The notes beneath the pieces were generated by a model. It made no database searches. It saw only the letters and a list, made by a program, of their open reading frames with translations, and was not told the origin of the DNA. The translations under genes and the position numbers were made by a program. A stretch of 64,000 nucleotides of DNA, from the NCBI RefSeq assembly GCF_014651635.1, contig NZ_BMXG01000003.1:126591-190590 (forward strand). Direction: 5' to 3'. The stretch is from Cerasicoccus arenae (GTDB lineage: Bacteria; Verrucomicrobiota; Verrucomicrobiia; Opitutales; Cerasicoccaceae). Of the stretch, positions 7,464 through 16,599 are shown piece after piece (within the stretch, counting starts at the first letter, position 1; every line of letters begins with the position of its first letter).

Positions 7464-8957
7464 TTAGAGTAGCGGGCTGGTGAGCCGAATGATACTTTCC
7501 AAGACGCGCGTTGCGGTGGGGCGCTTAGACCATTCCTCGGCGGTGAGCTCATCACTCTGGGAAATGTATTGGTGCTGGCAGTAGCGGAGCTGGTCCGTGA
7601 AGGCGTGATTATAAACGAAGAGCGTGACTTCGTGGTTTAGCCAGACACTGCGCATATCGAAGTTAACTGAACCAATGAGGCAAAAGTCTTGGTCGACGGT
7701 AATCGTCTTTGCGTGCAGGAGGCCATCGCGGAATCGCATGATGCGAACGCCAGCGGCGAGCAAACTGTCGAAGTAAGAGCGCGAGGCATAGCGCACGAGC
7801 CGGGAATCATTATGCTCCGGTAGAACCACGGTGACTTTGACCCCGCGCGCGGCGGCGGTGCAGAGGGCGGAGTGGAGCGCATCGTCGGGCACGAAATACG
7901 GCGTGGTGATGATCAGCTCTTCCCGCGCAGAGTAAATTGTCGAAAGCAGTAATTGGTAAATCGCGTCCGGATAAAAGCCGGGACCGGAGGGCACGACTTG
8001 CACCATGGCGGGGCCATTAGCGGGCTGGCGCTTAACGCCCGTATCCTCGTTGAGGTCGATCTGGCGACCGTCGGTTTCAATATCCCAGTCAGCAAGAAAG
8101 GTCGTAGCGAGCACCTCAACGGCAGGGCCTTGTACGCGGACCATGAGGTCGATCCATTGGCCGACGCCAGCGTCTTGCTTGAAGAAACGCGCATCGACGA
8201 GGTTTAGGCTGCCAGTGTAGGCGATGTGGCCGTCAACAATGATGATTTTGCGGTGGAGTCGGAGGTCTTGACGTCGAAAGAGTGCGCGCAAAATGCCGGC
8301 GGGAAGGGCCTCAACGATTTCTACGCCCTCCTGACGAGCGTTCGCGCACGCGGTGGATTTTAAAAAGTCTTTGCTGCCGACGGAGTCCAGTAAGAGACGG
8401 GTAATGACGCCTCGTTGTGCGGCTTTGATGACGGCTTCGAGGACTTCGTCAGCCACGCCGCCGTTGTGCCAGATATAAAACTCCATGTAGAGCGTTTCTT
8501 CGGCGCGATTGACGTCTTCGATGATGGCGCGCAGGACACCTTCGCAGTCGTCAAGCAACTCCAGTCGATTGCCGGGCAGGGTCGGGGTTCCCTCGGTTTG
8601 CAGGGCGAGGCGGTCGAGTGCTTTTGCTGCTTCATGGGCTTCACTCCAATCGACCTGGTAGCCTTCTGAGAGCGACGATATCCAGGATTTGTAAGGAGAA
8701 ATGAGTTGGGCTATTCGCTTTTCTCGCCGTTTGCCCAAGCGCAGTTCCCCCATGAGTAGATAGATGCCAACGCCAAAATAGGGCACCAGCAGCATTACGC
8801 TGACCCAGGCCAAGGTCGCACCCACGCTGCGTTGTAGCATGATGACGCGGAGGCTAAATCCCAGCGATAGTATCCAGTGCAGTGCGAGTGGCACGAACAC
8901 CCAAAAACTTTCCGTTTCTTGCGGCACACCCTCAGTTATAGAAGGCGCTGCCTGCAA
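7464..8957 (-). CDS. cls: Cardiolipin synthase (phospholipase D family)
   Basis: A 497-residue membrane enzyme that joins phosphatidylglycerol molecules into cardiolipin. Two hydrophobic N-terminal segments (about 20-40 and 45-70) are followed by two phospholipase D HKD motifs: LHRKIIIVDG (His235, Lys237, Asp242) and LHAKTITVDQD (His415, Lys417, Asp422), each followed by the usual G-S-x-N. Length and layout match bacterial ClsA-type enzymes. The start is uncertain: the frame opens with a TTG at 8957, and a GTG ten codons inside is an alternative; the first internal ATG lies within the first membrane helix. It is convergent with gndA and stands alone. Confidence 0.93.
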   Translation of the reverse strand: MQAAPSITEGVPQETESFWVFVPLALHWILSLGFSLRVIMLQRSVGATLAWVSVMLLVPYFGVGIYLLMGELRLGKRREKRIAQLISPYKSWISSLSEGYQVDWSEAHEAAKALDRLALQTEGTPTLPGNRLELLDDCEGVLRAIIEDVNRAEETLYMEFYIWHNGGVADEVLEAVIKAAQRGVITRLLLDSVGSKDFLKSTACANARQEGVEIVEALPAGILRALFRRQDLRLHRKIIIVDGHIAYTGSLNLVDARFFKQDAGVGQWIDLMVRVQGPAVEVLATTFLADWDIETDGRQIDLNEDTGVKRQPANGPAMVQVVPSGPGFYPDAIYQLLLSTIYSAREELIITTPYFVPDDALHSALCTAAARGVKVTVVLPEHNDSRLVRYASRSYFDSLLAAGVRIMRFRDGLLHAKTITVDQDFCLIGSVNFDMRSVWLNHEVTLFVYNHAFTDQLRYCQHQYISQSDELTAEEWSKRPTATRVLESIIRLTSPLL

Positions 8958-9020
8958 GGGAAGGCAATTTCATAAGATCGTGCTGACCTGCTATTTTGAA
9001 TCGCCGCCTAGGGAGCTGCC

Positions 9021-11273
9021 TTACCAATCAAAGCGCGCACCAGCATAATAGGTTCGCCCGTCGAGTGGTTCAATGCCGCCCCCACCGCCGCGAACGCGGG
9101 AGTAGTATTGCTCGTCCAGCAGATTGCTGATGCCGCCGAGTACGGTGAAATGTTCGATGGGCGAAATTTCCACGGAAAAATCCCAGACCATGAAAGCGGG
9201 AATTTTTTGGGGCGACACGGTGGCTGGTACCCACGGAGCGCCGCCGCCCGCCAGAAAGCTCTGTATGCTGTTGCCGGTGTTGTTGTTGGCGTCGTTCCAG
9301 TATTGATCGTCAACGAATTGGCCGGTCAGTGCGACTTTGATGAAGTCATCCCAATCCCAGACAACGCCCGTTTTGACGATGTGATTCGGCGCATAGCTGG
9401 GCGTGTTACCATTGAATTGGCCACTGGTGAATTGAGCGTCGAGCAGTTGGACATTGGCAAAAAGCGATAATGCACCGACTTGCTCGCCGAGCTTTGTGCC
9501 AGCTTGGGCGTCGATGAATGCGAAAAGGTCACCCTGGATCGCTGCTTCGATGCCGAAGAACACGGCGTCACCCGCATTGCTAACCTGAGTGTTGCCCCCG
9601 CCGATGTTCAAGGTTTCGACGATGCCCGTGTTGTAATTATAAAAGACGCTGCCGTCGTAGCTGAACCAAGTGCTATAGCTGCCGCGTGCGCCCAGTTCGC
9701 CTTGGTAATTGTAGGCGACGTTCGCGTCGGCGCTGCGGACTCTGTTGCTGGTGGGGTTGCCGAGGTCGGTGTATTTCTTGGGCGTGTAAGAGGTGGCAAA
9801 GCTAGTGTAGAGCTGGTTGTTGATGTTGATGTCGTAGGTAATGCCCAACGAACCCAAAGGCGCGACGGAGGTGATCGTCTCGTCAAACAGCGGCCGGTTA
9901 ATCACGCCGGTGAAGGGGTCCACGGCTCCGTAGTTATAGTTTTCCTTCGTGCTAATCGTAGGAAGGTCCAGGCGGAAGGCCGGAATGACTGCCCAGCGGC
10001 CAAAACGGAATAGATTCTCCGCGAAGACAGCGCCGTAAATGGTTTCGCTCGATACGTCGTAGACGGCGGGGCCAGTCGTGCCAGTGCCGACACCGTTCTC
10101 GCGAATGTTTGGCGCGTTGCCGTAGTAAAAGGTGGCTCCGGCGGTGAAGGTGTTTGTGCCGTCGGTAAAGCCAGCGTCGTAATCTTTGCGTAAGCGGGCA
10201 TCGAGGCCCACGAAGTAGAATTCTTTGCGGTCGAGATTGGTGTAGGGCGTATTGGTAGTTGGTGCGGCGTAGGGGGGGGAGGGCTTATACCAGAGCGTTC
10301 CGCCACTGGCTCGGCGCGAGAAGCGGTCTTGGTAGCCAACCCAGGATTTTACGTCGATTAAGCCGTCCTCCAGCTCGTAAATGTAGTTGAGGGACGGAAA
10401 ATAGCGTTGAATCCAGACACGGTCGATCGGAGTGGTGGTTGTGTTGGGGTTGGCGTCCCACTGGAGGGTCGTCAGGCGACCGCCTTCACCATTGTTGGAA
10501 CTGTAGGCGTCGAAATCGATACGCAGGCTCTGTTTTTCGTCGATTTGGTAGGTGACGGTGGCGCTGCCGGTTTGGATGGAGTAGTCGGCGTTGTTGCGCA
10601 CGCCGTCTGCGCCGGAGGCTAGGAAGTCGACCCCGTAGCCGAACTGGCCATTCGTGCCGCTGGACTCAAGGTAGGTTGAATAATAGCCATAGCTGCCGCC
10701 AAAACCTTGCACGGAACCGCCAAACTCCGTGTCTTCGCGCGGAGACGCGGTGATGTAATTGAACACTGGACCGACCTGTGGGCCGTAAAGCAACGCCCCA
10801 CCGCCGCGGATAAATTCAACACGCTCCACGGATTCGATGGGCGGGATGTAGTAAATGGTTGGGTAGCCGAACCAGTCGCTTTCCAGCGGGATGCCGTCTT
10901 TGAGCACGAGGACGGATTCGGATTCGTGCGGGTCGCCAATGCCGCGATAGCTGATGTTGGATCGGGCCGGTATCGCTTCTTCAGCCACGTTGACGCCTGG
11001 CGTGGTGATGAATACCTCGCGCATATTGTTCTGCACGATCTCTGGCATGTCTTCGAGCACGACATTGGTCGTTTTTTTTGCGCCCATGATCTTCGCGCCT
11101 TGAATCTCTGGGAGGAAAAGCTGCTCACTCGGCGCGACCGGAGCCTCCATGACGACTGGCTCTAATTCCTGAATCGTCTCTTGGGAGGCTTGAGCAAGTA
11201 AGGACAATGGGGCACCCGCTAGCAGCAAGGTGAAACGGGAGCGAGAAAAGGCAAATGCCGTAATTCTGTTCAT
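9021..11273 (-). CDS. TonB-dependent outer-membrane receptor
   Basis: A 750-residue protein with a signal peptide ending near SLLAQA. A plug domain follows (about 60-190: IVQNNMREVFITTPGVNV, SYRGIG, LKDGIPL, VERVEFIRGGGALLYGP) and then a long beta-barrel ending in an aromatic residue (YYAGARFDW), typical of TonB receptors. The plug resembles FecA-like siderophore and metal-chelate receptors. The ligand cannot be told from sequence. There are no TonB, ExbB or ABC transporter genes nearby, so it is an orphan receptor. A run of C8 on the coding strand (10272-10279 in plus coordinates) lies in the barrel. Confidence 0.93.
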   Translation of the reverse strand: MNRITAFAFSRSRFTLLLAGAPLSLLAQASQETIQELEPVVMEAPVAPSEQLFLPEIQGAKIMGAKKTTNVVLEDMPEIVQNNMREVFITTPGVNVAEEAIPARSNISYRGIGDPHESESVLVLKDGIPLESDWFGYPTIYYIPPIESVERVEFIRGGGALLYGPQVGPVFNYITASPREDTEFGGSVQGFGGSYGYYSTYLESSGTNGQFGYGVDFLASGADGVRNNADYSIQTGSATVTYQIDEKQSLRIDFDAYSSNNGEGGRLTTLQWDANPNTTTTPIDRVWIQRYFPSLNYIYELEDGLIDVKSWVGYQDRFSRRASGGTLWYKPSPPYAAPTTNTPYTNLDRKEFYFVGLDARLRKDYDAGFTDGTNTFTAGATFYYGNAPNIRENGVGTGTTGPAVYDVSSETIYGAVFAENLFRFGRWAVIPAFRLDLPTISTKENYNYGAVDPFTGVINRPLFDETITSVAPLGSLGITYDININNQLYTSFATSYTPKKYTDLGNPTSNRVRSADANVAYNYQGELGARGSYSTWFSYDGSVFYNYNTGIVETLNIGGGNTQVSNAGDAVFFGIEAAIQGDLFAFIDAQAGTKLGEQVGALSLFANVQLLDAQFTSGQFNGNTPSYAPNHIVKTGVVWDWDDFIKVALTGQFVDDQYWNDANNNTGNSIQSFLAGGGAPWVPATVSPQKIPAFMVWDFSVEISPIEHFTVLGGISNLLDEQYYSRVRGGGGGIEPLDGRTYYAGARFDW

Positions 11274-11356
11274 GGGATAGATCAGGTTTGATTAGGAGAG
11301 AGGCGTTAGACTGAGTCAGGATTTCAAAACACACCCACTTGATGGGTCAATGGAAA

Positions 11357-11379
11357 TTGAGAGTGAATACTAATCTCAA
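11357..11379. promoter_or_regulatory. Candidate operator upstream of the TonB receptor
   Basis: An inverted repeat TTGAGA-11 bp-TCTCAA lies 84-106 bp upstream of the receptor start codon. The spacing would suit a dimeric regulator. It does not match the Fur consensus, so regulation by iron is not supported. Confidence 0.25.
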
Positions 11380-11480
11380 CTTAAGCACATTGCTTATCGC
11401 TTCACGACTGACCTTGCACCGGTGAGAAACGTTGTTTGAGGCGGGTCCGCTGAATCTCCGCGCAGGAAGACTTCGTTTGT

Positions 11481-12017
11481 TTATTGGGGTTTGCTCAAGC
11501 TGCCTAAAGCCTTAGCTAGTGCTGCACTTTCTGGTGCCAGCCTTGCTTCAGGTATCAGAAATTCCTTGGAATCTGATAAACGGCGAATTCTTGCTTCTCC
11601 AAGCTCAAACCCGATTAAGGTGCCAGCAAATGAATTGCCCTCAATATCCTTCCAGATGTGGATATTTGCCTTTGTTTCCAAATCGGCCAATTTTTTCCGT
11701 AGCAAAGCATTTTCAGCACGCAGCCTTCCAATGGTGTCTGCCTGTTGTTTAATGACTGTTGCAGATGCATCAGGCGTATCGCTGATATTGTTATTTACTG
11801 CCATGGTTGGAATGGAATCCGTATGATGGGGCGGCAGGCTACCATTGTCCCAAAAATACTTAGCGTCCTTATTCCAACCGGCGAACATTCTGCGTTCACC
11901 ATTGTATTCTATGACTAAGATCTCGTCACTCCACCAATTGTTTTTGATGACGGCCTTTGCATTGGAAATGTTGGCCAGTGATAATGCTAAGATGAATATG
12001 AATGCGAGATTCTTCAT
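11481..12017 (-). CDS. Secreted protein with coiled coil and SHD1-like domain
   Basis: A 178-residue exported protein. The signal peptide ends near ISNAKA. An N-terminal part rich in Trp (NNWWSDEILVIEYNGE) is followed by a coiled coil (about 88-118: QQADTIGRLRAENALLRKKL). The C-terminal block WKDIEGNSFAGTLIGFE, then IRRLSDSKEFLIPEARL, resembles the SHD1 (SLA1 homology 1) domains found in many exported proteins of Verrucomicrobia and Planctomycetes. The role of these domains in bacteria is unknown. The gene stands alone, about 200 bp from the divergently oriented regions around it, and no catalytic residues are evident. Confidence 0.7.
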   Translation of the reverse strand: MKNLAFIFILALSLANISNAKAVIKNNWWSDEILVIEYNGERRMFAGWNKDAKYFWDNGSLPPHHTDSIPTMAVNNNISDTPDASATVIKQQADTIGRLRAENALLRKKLADLETKANIHIWKDIEGNSFAGTLIGFELGEARIRRLSDSKEFLIPEARLAPESAALAKALGSLSKPQ

Positions 12018-12120
12018 GGCGATGGGCGGTTGGTCTTTGATAAAAGCATGTGATCATAGCCAAAATAATCAAGCTATGATTAATTAGGTGTGCGCTTTTT
12101 GTGCGGACCGCAAAATATCT

Positions 12121-12837
12121 TTAAAACACACCAATGACGGTCTCCATTGGCAGGCCGACGGTGTCATAGGGTGGGTCGATGGGGGCGGAACGGAGTTTTT
12201 TGGCGTATTTGGCCATGGCTGCGAGGGCGATGGCGTCGACAATGTCATCGAGCCCCACATCTTTGCGTAGGGTGGATGTTTTGGCGTAGTTAAAGAGGTC
12301 GCGCGTGTGGGGGTAATGGCGCTGAAGCACTTGGAGTCGGCCTTGGATGCCGGCCTTCTGCTTTTTAGAAATACGGAGGCCCGCGCGGTTGTTCATGGCG
12401 GCGAAGGCAATTTCTGGATGGGCTTCGCGTAGACGGCCCACGTAGTCGTGGTGGCGGCGCAAAATGTCGTCCAACTCACGTATTTTCCCTCGAATGCTGA
12501 AACATTGGCGGGCGATTTTTCTGCCAATCAGCGTTTCTGAGATGGAGCAGGCTTCCTCGTAGGTGTTGATCGCAAGGGTGCGGCGGGGCGGTGGATCAAA
12601 CACGCGGGCGGTCAGTCCCTTGCCCAGCAGTCGGCGGGCGATGGCGTCGCATTCGCGTTTTTTATTGAGCGTGTCGGGCAGACCGATGGGCATGTTGATC
12701 AGCATGGTTTCGCATTGCGAATGCATGATCAGCGCTTCGTAGACTGATTTGAAGACGCCAATAGAACCATCGCCATTGTTATTAATGGCGACCGCCAGCC
12801 ATCCGGCTTGGCAAGCAACTATTCCCAGAGTATGCAT
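12121..12837 (-). CDS. DUF429 family protein
   Basis: A 238-residue protein if started at ATG 12837-12835 ([19 protein letters not shown]). The frame stays open to 13128, but the extra residues overlap purE and look like translated antisense. The family blocks are visible: an N-terminal strand with conserved [20 protein letters not shown], the segment [12 protein letters not shown] and a terminal [16 protein letters not shown]429 proteins have an RNase H-like fold with putative acidic active-site residues and are thought to be nucleases or regulators of unknown role. It is divergent from purE with 63 bp between the starts. Confidence 0.75.
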   Translation of the reverse strand: MHTLGIVACQAGWLAVAINNNGDGSIGVFKSVYEALIMHSQCETMLINMPIGLPDTLNKKRECDAIARRLLGKGLTARVFDPPPRRTLAINTYEEACSISETLIGRKIARQCFSIRGKIRELDDILRRHHDYVGRLREAHPEIAFAAMNNRAGLRISKKQKAGIQGRLQVLQRHYPHTRDLFNYAKTSTLRKDVGLDDIVDAIALAAMAKYAKKLRSAPIDPPYDTVGLPMETVIGVF

Positions 12838-12900
12838 CCTGCATTGACGCGCGGCTGTGCCGGCAATTGGATAGGCAGAGCAAAAGCAACTTTTCACGTC

Positions 12901-13407
12901 ATGGCAACAACTAGTAACTCCATCCCGACAGTCGGTGTCATCATGGGCAGCCAGTCCGACTGGGAAACCATGCGCCATACGGCGGAAACGCTCGCCGAGC
13001 TTGGCATTCCTTTTGAGAAAAAGATCGTCAGTGCTCATCGCACGCCCGATCGCATGGTCGACTATGCGCGCACGGCAGAGGAGCGCGGGCTTAAGGTGAT
13101 CATCGCTGGGGCTGGTGGTGCCGCGCACTTACCGGGCATGACTGCCGCATTGACTCACCTGCCGATATTGGGCGTGCCCGTGTCGAGCCGTGCGTTGAGT
13201 GGGGTGGACTCGCTGCTCTCGATTGTGCAAATGCCCGCTGGCATCCCCACGCCTACGCTGGCGATTGGCCGAGCTGGCGCGGTTAATGCCGCTTTGTCAG
13301 CAGCTGCGATTTTGGCGCTTTCCGATTCGGCGCTCCGCACGCGTCTCATTGCCTATCGTGACGGGCTCAAGGCCAAGGTCGAGGCGATGGAATTGCCCGA
13401 AGATTAA
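12901..13407 (+). CDS. purE: N5-carboxyaminoimidazole ribonucleotide mutase
   Basis: A 168-residue class I PurE. It converts N5-CAIR, the product of PurK, into CAIR in purine synthesis. The start at ATG 12901 gives the usual N-terminus ([14 protein letters not shown]), with the conserved SAHRTPDRM and [11 protein letters not shown] segments and the [12 protein letters not shown] block with its catalytic region. Length is typical. Its partner purK is encoded about 6 kb away on the opposite strand rather than next to it. An upstream ATG at 12808 in the same frame would overlap the divergent DUF429 gene and is rejected. Confidence 0.97.
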   Translation: MATTSNSIPTVGVIMGSQSDWETMRHTAETLAELGIPFEKKIVSAHRTPDRMVDYARTAEERGLKVIIAGAGGAAHLPGMTAALTHLPILGVPVSSRALSGVDSLLSIVQMPAGIPTPTLAIGRAGAVNAALSAAAILALSDSALRTRLIAYRDGLKAKVEAMELPED

Positions 13408-13436
13408 TTGCGCGGCAATGGAGCGGTGAGCTTTAA

Positions 13437-15164
13437 TTAGCTCGGATCGAGCAGGGTTTGGCGTTGGGCCATGTCGGCTTTGCGATCCGTCACAATTTCG
13501 ATGATGCGAATGCCCTGCTTGGGCAATTTACGGGCGAGCGCTTTGACGGTGTCCCAATCTTTGGGTGCGTGGTATTCCAACCCGTGGGCTGCCGCCAGTT
13601 GGGCGAAGTCGACGTTTTGCGGGGTGGCGAAAAAACGCTCAAAGGGGGGCTCAAATTCGGAGATTTCGAGTTTCTCAAAAATGCCGCCGCCGTGGTTGTT
13701 TACTAGGAATACGGTTAAGCTACCGGTGAATTCCGGGGCGGTGAGCAGGCCGTTTTGGTCGTGCAAAAATGCAAGGTCGCCAGTGATCAATACGCCTGGC
13801 CGTTTGGCCGCCTGAGCCATGCCGAGTGCGGTGGACAGGGTGCCGTCGATGCCGTTTGCGCCGCGGTTGACCACGAATGCGTGCCCTTTGGCGTTGACTG
13901 GCCAAAAGAATTCCACGTCGCGGATGGGCATGCTGCTAGCCACAAAAATCGGGGTGCGGGCGGGTAAGACGTTGGCCAGTACGCGGGATAATTTGCCCTC
14001 GAAGCGATGAGCACAGTCACGGAACGCCTGCTTGAATTTGCGCTGCTGGGCATTTTCCGCGGCCTGCCACTGCTCGGTGAGGGGCGTCGGTGTGGCGGGT
14101 GTTTCCGCAGACACAATTTGTGCTGGGCGGAGGGGAATTATCGGCGCTGGCGCATAGGTCGCGTTTAGGTTTTGCTTGCCGGTGCTCAAGCGCCAGCTGG
14201 GCTTCAGCCCGCACTCACGGAGGAAGGAACGCAGCGTTTTGCTGGTTGGTAATTGGCCAATGAAGAGCAGTGCGCCGGGTCGCAAATTAGCACGTTGGAC
14301 GGGGTCGCGCAAAATGGCGTCGTAGGCAGCGATGAGTGTATTACCCTCTCCCCCGAGACCACGCAGGCCGGAAGCGGTGTCAGCCAGCAGGGGCCAACCA
14401 CGCGCAGTGCAGAGTTGGACAATGGCCCCCCGGTCGGCTTCCGTCCAATGAGTTTCGGGGGGACCAACAACGACGAGTAAATCGTCCCGCTCCGCAAAGG
14501 GCAGGGCCTCGGCGTTGACAGTTGTTTCGACCATGGCGACGGGTGCCGCTAAGGGGAGGCGCTTGAAATCGATTGTCGGAAATGGCCCGCCGATTGCCCC
14601 CTCGACTGGCGCGAGCGGTTCACGAAAGGGGATGTTGATGTGCACAGGGCCAGGCTCCAGGGTGGTCGCCACCGCATTGGCGTGCGTGATGATACGCACG
14701 AGGTATTGGTGGCGATCACAAAGTTGCTTGGACACCGGCGGGAGCGCTAGTTCGTGGTAAAAATGCGCGTAATCGCCGTAGAGCTTCACTTGGTCGATTG
14801 CTTGGCCTGCGGCGCAGTCGCGCAGTTCGGCAGGGCGGTCGGCGGTGAGAACGATTAGCGGCGCGCCGCTGTAATGCGCCTCGATGACAGCGGGCAGATA
14901 GTTCGCCGCCGCCGTGCCTGATGTGCAAACGAGCGCCACGGGTTCTCCGCTGGCTTTGGCGCAGCCCAGTGCGAAAAATGATGCGCTTCGCTCGTCGAGG
15001 ATGGGCGTTGATTCGATCCGGTCATCCAGCGCGAATGCCAGCGTGAGCGGTGTCGAGCGCGAACCAGGAGAGATGATTGCCCGGCGCAGACCGCAGCGCA
15101 CCAAGGCCTCGACAATGAGTCCAGACCAGACGGTATTACGGTTGGCGCGCAGTAGAGGGTGCAT
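13437..15164 (-). CDS. menD: SEPHCHC synthase (menaquinone)
   Basis: A 575-residue thiamine diphosphate enzyme. It adds a succinic semialdehyde unit from 2-oxoglutarate to isochorismate, the first committed step of classical menaquinone synthesis. Signs are the N-terminal pyrimidine-binding domain (SPGSRSTPLTLA, VCTSGTAAANYLPAV) and the C-terminal ThDP domain with GDLAFLHDQNGLL and VNNHGGGIFEKL. The ATG at 15164-15162 overlaps the menF stop by one base (TGATG), so translation is probably coupled; a GTG one codon earlier is also possible. The remaining men genes are not in the window. Confidence 0.97.
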   Translation of the reverse strand: MHPLLRANRNTVWSGLIVEALVRCGLRRAIISPGSRSTPLTLAFALDDRIESTPILDERSASFFALGCAKASGEPVALVCTSGTAAANYLPAVIEAHYSGAPLIVLTADRPAELRDCAAGQAIDQVKLYGDYAHFYHELALPPVSKQLCDRHQYLVRIITHANAVATTLEPGPVHINIPFREPLAPVEGAIGGPFPTIDFKRLPLAAPVAMVETTVNAEALPFAERDDLLVVVGPPETHWTEADRGAIVQLCTARGWPLLADTASGLRGLGGEGNTLIAAYDAILRDPVQRANLRPGALLFIGQLPTSKTLRSFLRECGLKPSWRLSTGKQNLNATYAPAPIIPLRPAQIVSAETPATPTPLTEQWQAAENAQQRKFKQAFRDCAHRFEGKLSRVLANVLPARTPIFVASSMPIRDVEFFWPVNAKGHAFVVNRGANGIDGTLSTALGMAQAAKRPGVLITGDLAFLHDQNGLLTAPEFTGSLTVFLVNNHGGGIFEKLEISEFEPPFERFFATPQNVDFAQLAAAHGLEYHAPKDWDTVKALARKLPKQGIRIIEIVTDRKADMAQRQTLLDPS

Positions 15165-16588
15165 CACTGGAGAGAATCAAGCAACGGACGAAGTTTCAAA
15201 TCGGTTTCCGCTGTTTCACGGTCGGGCTGAGAGCCGGCCACGATGCCCGCGCCAGCATAAAGCCGTGCTCGCTGGCCATCAATCAACGCTGAGCGAATAG
15301 CGACCGCCATCTCGCCGTCGCCGTGGTAATCGAACCAGCCGATGGCTCCGGCGTAGAGTCCACGGTCAAAGTTTTCAATGCGGGCAATGTCGTCTCGCGC
15401 GGCTTTGCGTGGTTGTCCGCCGACGGCGGGTGTGGGATGCAGGCGGGCGGCGACGGCCAGAATGTCCTGATCTTGCGTGAGCTCGGTGGAAATGGGCGAC
15501 CACAGGTGCTGCACATTGGGCAGCTTGAGCAGGCGCGGGGCGGCGGGCGGCTTGACGACTAAATCGACTTCACCCAAGCGGCTGATGATCGAATCGACCA
15601 CGAGCTGGTGCTCGCGCAAATCTTTGTCGCTGGAGAGTAATGCGGCACCGTGGCGAGCGTCTTCGCGGGCGTTTTCGCCACGAGGGGCGGAGCCAGCGAG
15701 TGCCTCGGTGAACAGGCGGCCCGATTCAACGCGCAACAGGCGTTCGGGCGTTGCGCCGATGAAGCTTTGGCCGTCGCCATTGGCGAAGGAAAATGAGTAG
15801 CAGGAGGGGAATCGGTCGCGCAGGCGGGCCAGCGTTTCCAGCGGGCGGAACGGTTGGTCGGCCTTTAGTTCAACGGCCCGGGCGAGCACGATTTTGTGGT
15901 AAACGTCGATGTCGATGTTTTGTAGGGCGTGATCGACGGCAGCCGCAAACCAGCCATCTCCGCCGACGTCCTCACGCTCGACTACTGAGGGTGGCGGCGC
16001 ACCAGTTGATTGCAGGTCGTCGTAATCGAAGCGCCCGAATTTTGCGTGGGCGGCCAATACTTTGCGGGACAGCGTAGCGATGTCGCTTTCTGGCTCGATG
16101 ATGAGGTTTGCCGTGGCGACGTATTCGCCTTGGCGGCGGGCGACTTGCCAGCGTGGCACGAAGACGGTTGCGGGGGCAAAGTAGGCGTCGTCGCCCTCAG
16201 CCTCGTCACAGAAAGTGAAGCCTGCGAAAAAATGTGGCCCGGAAAACGGGGCATCCAAGTCGCCGACAGCGATTGTGTTTTCAAGCACGTGATCCGCAAA
16301 CGCTCGCACGTTGGCGAAGCGTTGAGCACCGCTGAAAGTCGCTTCCAAGATGGCCTCCGCGCCCGCAATCGCTTCTTCGCTTTGTGAGCGTTCCAGATAG
16401 AAGTGCAGCTCTGTCGGTTCGTAAATGGATTGCAGAACCGCGAGTGGGTCCAGGTGCTTGGCCCGCAGCGAAATGCTCGCGAGCTGAGGGTGCTTGCGCT
16501 GCCGCGCACGTTCCCGGCAATGCAGCAGGAACGATGCAAGCGCCTGTGGGTCGCGTTGAGGAAAACGGTCCGGAGAGATCAGTTCCAT
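15164..16588 (-). CDS. menF: Isochorismate synthase
   Basis: A 474-residue chorismate-binding enzyme that isomerises chorismate to isochorismate for menaquinone. The C-terminal half carries the family motifs: FIGATPERLLRVE, TEALAGSAPRG, LREHQLVVDSI, HLWSPIS, LHPTPAVGG and GLYAGAIGWFD. The variable N-terminal third is normal for MenF/EntC/DhbC proteins. Its immediate coupling to menD (overlapping stop and start) favours menaquinone over siderophore synthesis. The gene ends where menD begins and starts 11 bp from the metG stop, so metG, menF and menD may be one transcript. Confidence 0.95.
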   Translation of the reverse strand: MELISPDRFPQRDPQALASFLLHCRERARQRKHPQLASISLRAKHLDPLAVLQSIYEPTELHFYLERSQSEEAIAGAEAILEATFSGAQRFANVRAFADHVLENTIAVGDLDAPFSGPHFFAGFTFCDEAEGDDAYFAPATVFVPRWQVARRQGEYVATANLIIEPESDIATLSRKVLAAHAKFGRFDYDDLQSTGAPPPSVVEREDVGGDGWFAAAVDHALQNIDIDVYHKIVLARAVELKADQPFRPLETLARLRDRFPSCYSFSFANGDGQSFIGATPERLLRVESGRLFTEALAGSAPRGENAREDARHGAALLSSDKDLREHQLVVDSIISRLGEVDLVVKPPAAPRLLKLPNVQHLWSPISTELTQDQDILAVAARLHPTPAVGGQPRKAARDDIARIENFDRGLYAGAIGWFDYHGDGEMAVAIRSALIDGQRARLYAGAGIVAGSQPDRETAETDLKLRPLLDSLQ

Positions 16589-16599
16589 GCGCGTTATAC

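Noticed and set aside
11274-11480. Fur box upstream of the TonB receptor
   Set aside because: No sequence close to the Fur consensus was found; only a different inverted repeat is present.
12838-13128. N-terminal extension of the DUF429 gene
   Set aside because: It overlaps purE on the opposite strand and looks like translated antisense; the ATG at 12837 fits the family start.
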